Assembly: GCA_020445145.1 (NCBI GenBank)
Contig: JAGRHC010000029.1
Coordinates: 1 to 64,000, forward strand
Reading direction: 5' to 3'
DNA from: Alphaproteobacteria bacterium
Lineage (GTDB): Bacteria; Pseudomonadota; Alphaproteobacteria; Micavibrionales; Micavibrionaceae
Length of the DNA stretch: 64,000 nucleotides
Shown here piece after piece: positions 60,508 through 64,000 of the stretch. Position numbers and translations under genes: made by a program. The notes beneath the pieces are model-generated. The model was not told where the DNA came from. It did no database searches and saw nothing but the letters and a program-made list of their open reading frames with translations. The first letter of the stretch is position 1. Every line of letters starts with the position of its first letter.

Positions 60508-61230
60508 TTAGCGCGGTAGGTTCAGCCACATGCGGAAGATGCGTTCGATGACGCGGGCGAGGTAGAGGATCTGGTCGGTGGCCTGGCCGTCGTGGAAGGT
60601 GGCCGGGTCTCGGCTTCCGAAGGCGAGAATGGCGGGCGGTGTGTTTTTTGCGATGTCGACCCGCAATAAAATCTGGGAGCGGACGAGGGTGGCGCCACCG
60701 CCGTAAATGGCTTCGATGCCTGAGATGTCGTCTTGCAGCATAGCGGCTTTATCACCCATCCATTTATCAATGGTGCCGGGGGGCAGGACGCGGATGCCGC
60801 TTTGGTGGATGTGCGGGATGTCTCGGCCGTTTGACTCGACGACGAGAACCGCAATGTCGACGTCCAGAATGGCGGCGAGGTCCATGGTGATGGTGTGGAT
60901 GAAGTCGTCGAAGCTTTGGGCCTCAAGCAGGCGTAGGGTGGCCTTTTGGATGCGCTGCTGGTTGTTCATGTTCGAGCGCGCGTTTTCGATGATTTCCTTT
61001 GCGCTTTTGACGACGCTTTCCTTGTCGGTTTTGAGGCGCTGGATCATGAAGGACTGGAAGTCTTTGACCTTGCGGCCATCGCCTTGAGCTGGTGGGACCA
61101 GCAGATCGCAGGCTTCGGGGTTTTCTTCAAGAAATTGCGGATGTTCGCGCAGGTAGGCGATAACGTCGTTTTCGGTCATTGTCGGTTGCGGGTTTATTAT
61201 CAGGGCTTGTGAATCAGTCATGGGCTTCAT
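60508..61230 (-). CDS. DUF484 family protein
   Basis: 240 residues; DUF484 proteins are GAF-like and commonly sit beside xerC, function unknown. N-terminal VIAYLREHPQFLEENPEACDLL, central helical RLKTDKESVVKSAKEIIENA, and the GAF-like end (ILAFGSRDPATFHDGQATDQ, LARVIERIFRMWLNL). Start at ATG 61230. Confidence 0.9.
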   Translation of the reverse strand: MKPMTDSQALIINPQPTMTENDVIAYLREHPQFLEENPEACDLLVPPAQGDGRKVKDFQSFMIQRLKTDKESVVKSAKEIIENARSNMNNQQRIQKATLRLLEAQSFDDFIHTITMDLAAILDVDIAVLVVESNGRDIPHIHQSGIRVLPPGTIDKWMGDKAAMLQDDISGIEAIYGGGATLVRSQILLRVDIAKNTPPAILAFGSRDPATFHDGQATDQILYLARVIERIFRMWLNLPR

Positions 61231-61382
61231 TCTAGCACAAAATGTGCGTGCGTCTTGGTGGAAAACGATTTTGATTTATAAGAGTTTCCTTCTCTTGTTA
61301 TGTATATTTCTTGACGCTATAAAACAGGTTTTATATAGTGATTTCCTGTCATTAAAAATTAGAAGATTCTCAGGGGTTTGAT

Positions 61383-61817
61383 ATGAGTTACGATCAAAAA
61401 GCAGGCGTTTTTAATATTTATGGGGTTCAGATTGCGGAGGCAGAGGTCTGTAGGAAGATTAATGAATATAAAAAGATCAAAATTAAGGATGCTCTCCCTG
61501 AAAATGTTAAGGATGAGTGGGATCGGATCACGGGGCGCGAAACATTAATGGCTGCTGCGTCTGCAGAACTTGGAGGCAGTTTATCTCCGGATATGATTCG
61601 TGAAATTGTTGAGAACAAGGCCCCTGCGCGTGCGGCGGTTGATGTTGCGCTTCTTTCGATTCTGGTTGAGAAAAAGGGTAACCCTTATATTGAATCTCGG
61701 GTGTTTGCGGCCGTTAGGGAAGATGCCGGTGCGTATTACCAGCATAAGATATCTCTTTTTGATGTTGGTGTTGGGGATGATGAAGTTTATTATAATCCAG
61801 AGCTTGCTGTTGCGTAA
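61383..61817 (+). CDS. Hypothetical protein, 144 aa
   Basis: Unrecognised small soluble protein (MSYDQKAGVFNIYGVQIAEA), helical, ending acidic (DVGVGDDEVYYNPELAVA). Good ATG with GGGG upstream. It lies between DUF484 and the transaldolase gene. Confidence 0.6.
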   Translation: MSYDQKAGVFNIYGVQIAEAEVCRKINEYKKIKIKDALPENVKDEWDRITGRETLMAAASAELGGSLSPDMIREIVENKAPARAAVDVALLSILVEKKGNPYIESRVFAAVREDAGAYYQHKISLFDVGVGDDEVYYNPELAVA

Positions 61818-61895
61818 GCGTTTGTTATCTTAGACTTAATAAAATAACGGACGGCGTGAGCCGTCCGATTTGTATTATTCTCTATTGGTTTCTTG

Positions 61896-62552
61896 TTACA
61901 AAATGCTCTGGCCGGTTTTTTTCCAGTCTTCGACGAAGGCGGCGAGGCCTTTGTCGGTGAGCGGGTGGTTGTAGAGTTGGCGGATGACGGACGCCGGGCA
62001 GGTTGCTACGTGTGCCCCCATTTTTGCGCTTTCGATGATGTGCAGCGGGTTGCGGACCGAGGCAACCAGAACTTCGGTGTCGAAGTAGGCGTAGTTGTCG
62101 TAGATGGTGCAAATGTCGGCGATCAGCTCGAGGCCGTTGAAGGAAATGTCGTCGAGGCGCCCTACGAAGGGGGAGATGAAGGCGGCGCCGGCTTTGGCCG
62201 CGAGGAGGGCCTGGGCGGCGGAGAAACACAGTGTCACATTGACCATGGTGCCCTCGTCGGAGAGTTCTTTACAGACTTTGAGGCCTGCCGGGGTCAGCGG
62301 GACTTTGACGGCGACGTTGTCGGCGATGTTACGGAGGACATCGGCTTCCTTGCGCATGGTTTCGTAGTCGGTGGCGGCGACTTCGGCGCTGACCGGGCCG
62401 GGGACGATGTCGCAGATTTCCTTGATCAGGGGGATGAATTGTTTTCCGGATTTGGCGATGAGGGACGGGTTGGTTGTCACTCCATCCAGCAGGCCGGTGT
62501 CGGCGAGGTCTTTGATGTCATCCAGATCGGCTGTGTCTACGAAGAATTTCAT
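61896..62552 (-). CDS. Transaldolase-like / fructose-6-phosphate aldolase
   Basis: Aldolase of the transaldolase/FSA group that exchanges dihydroxyacetone units with sugar phosphates. 218 residues from ATG 62552 ([15 protein letters not shown]). The Schiff-base lysine is in [13 protein letters not shown]; other motifs are [36 protein letters not shown] and [12 protein letters not shown]. Length and sequence favour FSA-like TalC (a short transaldolase). The gene precedes priA in alphaproteobacteria, as here, but with one unknown gene between. Confidence 0.9.
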   Translation of the reverse strand: MKFFVDTADLDDIKDLADTGLLDGVTTNPSLIAKSGKQFIPLIKEICDIVPGPVSAEVAATDYETMRKEADVLRNIADNVAVKVPLTPAGLKVCKELSDEGTMVNVTLCFSAAQALLAAKAGAAFISPFVGRLDDISFNGLELIADICTIYDNYAYFDTEVLVASVRNPLHIIESAKMGAHVATCPASVIRQLYNHPLTDKGLAAFVEDWKKTGQSIL

Positions 62553-62636
62553 TTTGCGCATCCCCTTGGTTTTGTGCGTTTTGTTCTGCGCTTATTGGTA
62601 AGGGGATTGGCCCGGGTTTTCAAGGGGTGTTTTGTG

Positions 62637-63233
62637 TTAAATCGAGTCTTCGGGGGCTGGTTTTTGCGGGTGGACTTCTGTTAGCCCGTGCTGGACGAAG
62701 AGGGCAAATAGGGCGAGTTGATCGTGTTGCTTTTGTAAAGCGGCTTGTTCTTTAGACGGGATTTCGTCGATAAAGATGCTTTCTGTCTCAAGGGAAAGGG
62801 TTTTTTCGCCTTGCTGCTCTATTGGCAGGCCTCTTTTTTTATCGAGAATTGTGTTTTTGGCTTCGTAGATTAACGCGCAGTTGTTTCTTAGTGTTTGGAT
62901 ATCGTTTCTTTGAAAGGAGATAAATCTGTCGAAATCGTTGCTGGCTTCGATGCGGGCAGCAATGTTTTCTATGGCTTCGATGATTGCCTGTTGTTCTTGC
63001 GAGAAGGGGGTTTCAAAAGTGCTTTTCAGAATGGTTGCGATGTTATTCCATTCGAGGACAATCGGAGCGTTTGCTTTTTTCTTTTCTTCGGCGTTATCGA
63101 AGACGCATCGTGTTATACTCTGGCGCGAGATGAATATCTCGGTTGATGGTGATTCTATGGGGTGCGCTTTGGGAGGTTCAGTGGATCTGAGCCATTGAGG
63201 CAATAAGTTACGCCAATTGAGTGCCATTACCAT
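62637..63233 (-). CDS. Hypothetical protein, 198 aa
   Basis: Not recognised. N-terminal ~60 residues basic and proline-rich, then a helical region (FSQEQQAIIEAIENIAARIE). No signal or membrane segment. Base composition is AT-rich relative to neighbours. It lies between the transaldolase-like gene and priA. The start may be ATG 63233 or ATG 63227. Confidence 0.6.
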   Translation of the reverse strand: MVMALNWRNLLPQWLRSTEPPKAHPIESPSTEIFISRQSITRCVFDNAEEKKKANAPIVLEWNNIATILKSTFETPFSQEQQAIIEAIENIAARIEASNDFDRFISFQRNDIQTLRNNCALIYEAKNTILDKKRGLPIEQQGEKTLSLETESIFIDEIPSKEQAALQKQHDQLALFALFVQHGLTEVHPQKPAPEDSI

Positions 63234-63330
63234 TTCAACTTTTCAAAATTATCAGCGTTGGTCGCTATCTTTATTTTCCTGCATTATTTTATAATTCGGG
63301 GGTAAAAAACAACTTAAGTTTGTTATTTTT

Positions 63331-63513
63331 CTAAATCCCAAGATCAGTGCCGGAATTTTCCATGCCGTAAGGATCTTCTTTGGTGGTGGGGTAGGTGGGC
63401 GCCGTGATCACCTCCGGCGTATCTGGTGTTGTATTCTACCAGGCGGTGTGGAAATTATCCGGCACGCGTGTTGTGTACGCATCTAGTCGATCTAAAAGAT
63501 AATTATCTGGCAT
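63331..63513 (-). pseudogene. Short ORF with an in-frame amber stop, before priA
   Basis: From ATG 63513 reads MPDNYLLDRLDAYTTRVPDN, then FHTAW and TAG at 63436-63438. Reading on in the same frame gives 34 further codons (NTTPDTPEVITAPTYPTTKE and DPYGMENSGTDLGI) to TAG at 63331-63333. The second half is not random in composition, so this may be a small gene broken by a point mutation, or two overlapping unrelated ORFs. Evidence for expression is absent. Confidence 0.4.
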
Positions 63514-63566
63514 GTTCGATTACTCTTGTTCTTTTGAGGGCGCATCCTATCGGTTATAGTGAGGCT

Positions 63567-64000
63567 ATGTCAAAAGATTCTGCGCAGACTTCGTTTTTGG
63601 ACGATCCTGCCGCTGTTGAAAATACAGCGCAGCGGGTTGGTGTGTTGGTGCCGTATCCGGTGGACAAGGCGTATGATTATGCTGTGCCGGAGGGGGAGGA
63701 TTTCGGGCCGGGGGATTATGTTTGTGTTCCTTTGGGAAATCGAGAGATACCGGGTGTGGTCTGGGGGGAGGCTGCGGGGGATGTGGCGTCCAGTAAGGTA
63801 AAGAGCGCGGTGTTTCAGTATGATTTGCCGCCGATGCCCAAGGTCCAGCGGGATTTTATCGACTGGTTGGCGGGGTATACTTTGGGTGCGCGCGGGGCGG
63901 TTTTGAAGATGGCTTTGAGTGTGCCGGGGGCGCTGGAGGAGGGGAAGGCGCAGACGGGTTATCGTTTTTGCGGTGCGCCGCGGTTGATTAAGCTGAGCGA
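63567..64000 (+). CDS. priA: Primosomal protein N' (replication restart helicase), 5' part
   Basis: PriA reloads the replisome at stalled forks. About 145 residues are seen to the right edge; the gene continues. Begins at ATG 63567 (GAGGCT upstream) MSKDSAQTSFLDDPA and has the N-terminal 3'-DNA-binding domain (VGVLVPYPVDKAYDYAVPE, PGDYVCVPLGNREIPGVVW) typical of PriA. The helicase core lies outside the window. Confidence 0.9.
   Translation, partial: MSKDSAQTSFLDDPAAVENTAQRVGVLVPYPVDKAYDYAVPEGEDFGPGDYVCVPLGNREIPGVVWGEAAGDVASSKVKSAVFQYDLPPMPKVQRDFIDWLAGYTLGARGAVLKMALSVPGALEEGKAQTGYRFCGAPRLIKLS

Noticed and set aside
1-64000. CRISPR array
   Set aside because: I saw no regularly spaced short repeats with unique spacers; the repeats found are tandem coding repeats or isolated palindromes.

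Overview
The window looks like chromosome from an alphaproteobacterium. The evidence is gene order: rne/rng-maf-infA-UPF0262-hisG-murA-dcd on the left, then dgt-SPOR-nagZ-scpA-scpB-tatA-tatB-tatC-zapE-mdh, then sucC-sucD-sucA-sucB-lpd, and xerC-DUF484-transaldolase-priA on the right. HisG is the short form and UPF0262 is a mainly alphaproteobacterial family. The genus cannot be read from the sequence alone; a deep Rhodospirillales or Micavibrio-like lineage would fit but is a guess.

Layout. 1-6506 (mostly minus strand): RNase E/G (cut by the window edge), Maf, IF-1, UPF0262, HisG, an unknown protein, MurA, dCTP deaminase and a 45-residue basic protein. 6683-8395: a soluble chemoreceptor with three near-identical PAS domains. 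8491-22649: a tRNA-Thr(GGT) gene split in two by a ~14.1 kb AT-rich integrative element. 22758-31288: a PycB-like carboxyltransferase, a membrane chemoreceptor flanked by a duplicated piece of the ornithine decarboxylase gene, the decarboxylase, a lipoprotein, XthA, an A-type Fe-S protein and an unknown. 31381-40219: the housekeeping run dgt to mdh. 40361-43974: two large unusual minus-strand proteins, one with a lytic-transglycosylase domain. 44227-59107: TCA genes sucC, sucD, sucA, sucB and lpd, interleaved with sodC, two paralogous unknowns, thiEDL and others. 59111-64000: xerC, DUF484, transaldolase, unknowns and the start of priA.

The most remarkable object is the element. It has a tyrosine integrase next to its right end, an excisionase-like HTH protein, a DNA-polymerase-A-like protein, an XRE regulator, an RTX/Sel1 secretion operon, a PIN-like membrane protein and paired 8-bp repeats (ACCCCACT, two copies 11 bp apart) just inside both ends. 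It entered at the anticodon loop of tRNA-Thr(GGT), core CCTTGGTAAGGGA at both junctions, and did not rebuild the gene: the 5' half lies at 8491-8531 and the 3' half at 22603-22649. Inside, at 18585-18871, the element carries its own complete tRNA-Thr(GGT). That tRNA is interrupted in the anticodon loop by a 212-nt group I intron closely resembling the Azoarcus tRNA-Ile (IC3) intron, and the intron sits exactly in the sequence the integrase recognises. The layout suggests an element that destroys an essential tRNA, replaces it, and protects the replacement from its own integrase with a self-splicing intron. The coordinates are seen in the sequence; the protective role is inference.

Other structure: TCA genes are mixed with thiamine genes, so the makers of thiamine diphosphate lie beside the thiamine-diphosphate-dependent SucA. 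A Cu/Zn superoxide dismutase gene sits inside sucCD. Several small genes appear broken: a frameshifted SEC-C protein, an amber-interrupted ORF before priA, and a Sel1 remnant.
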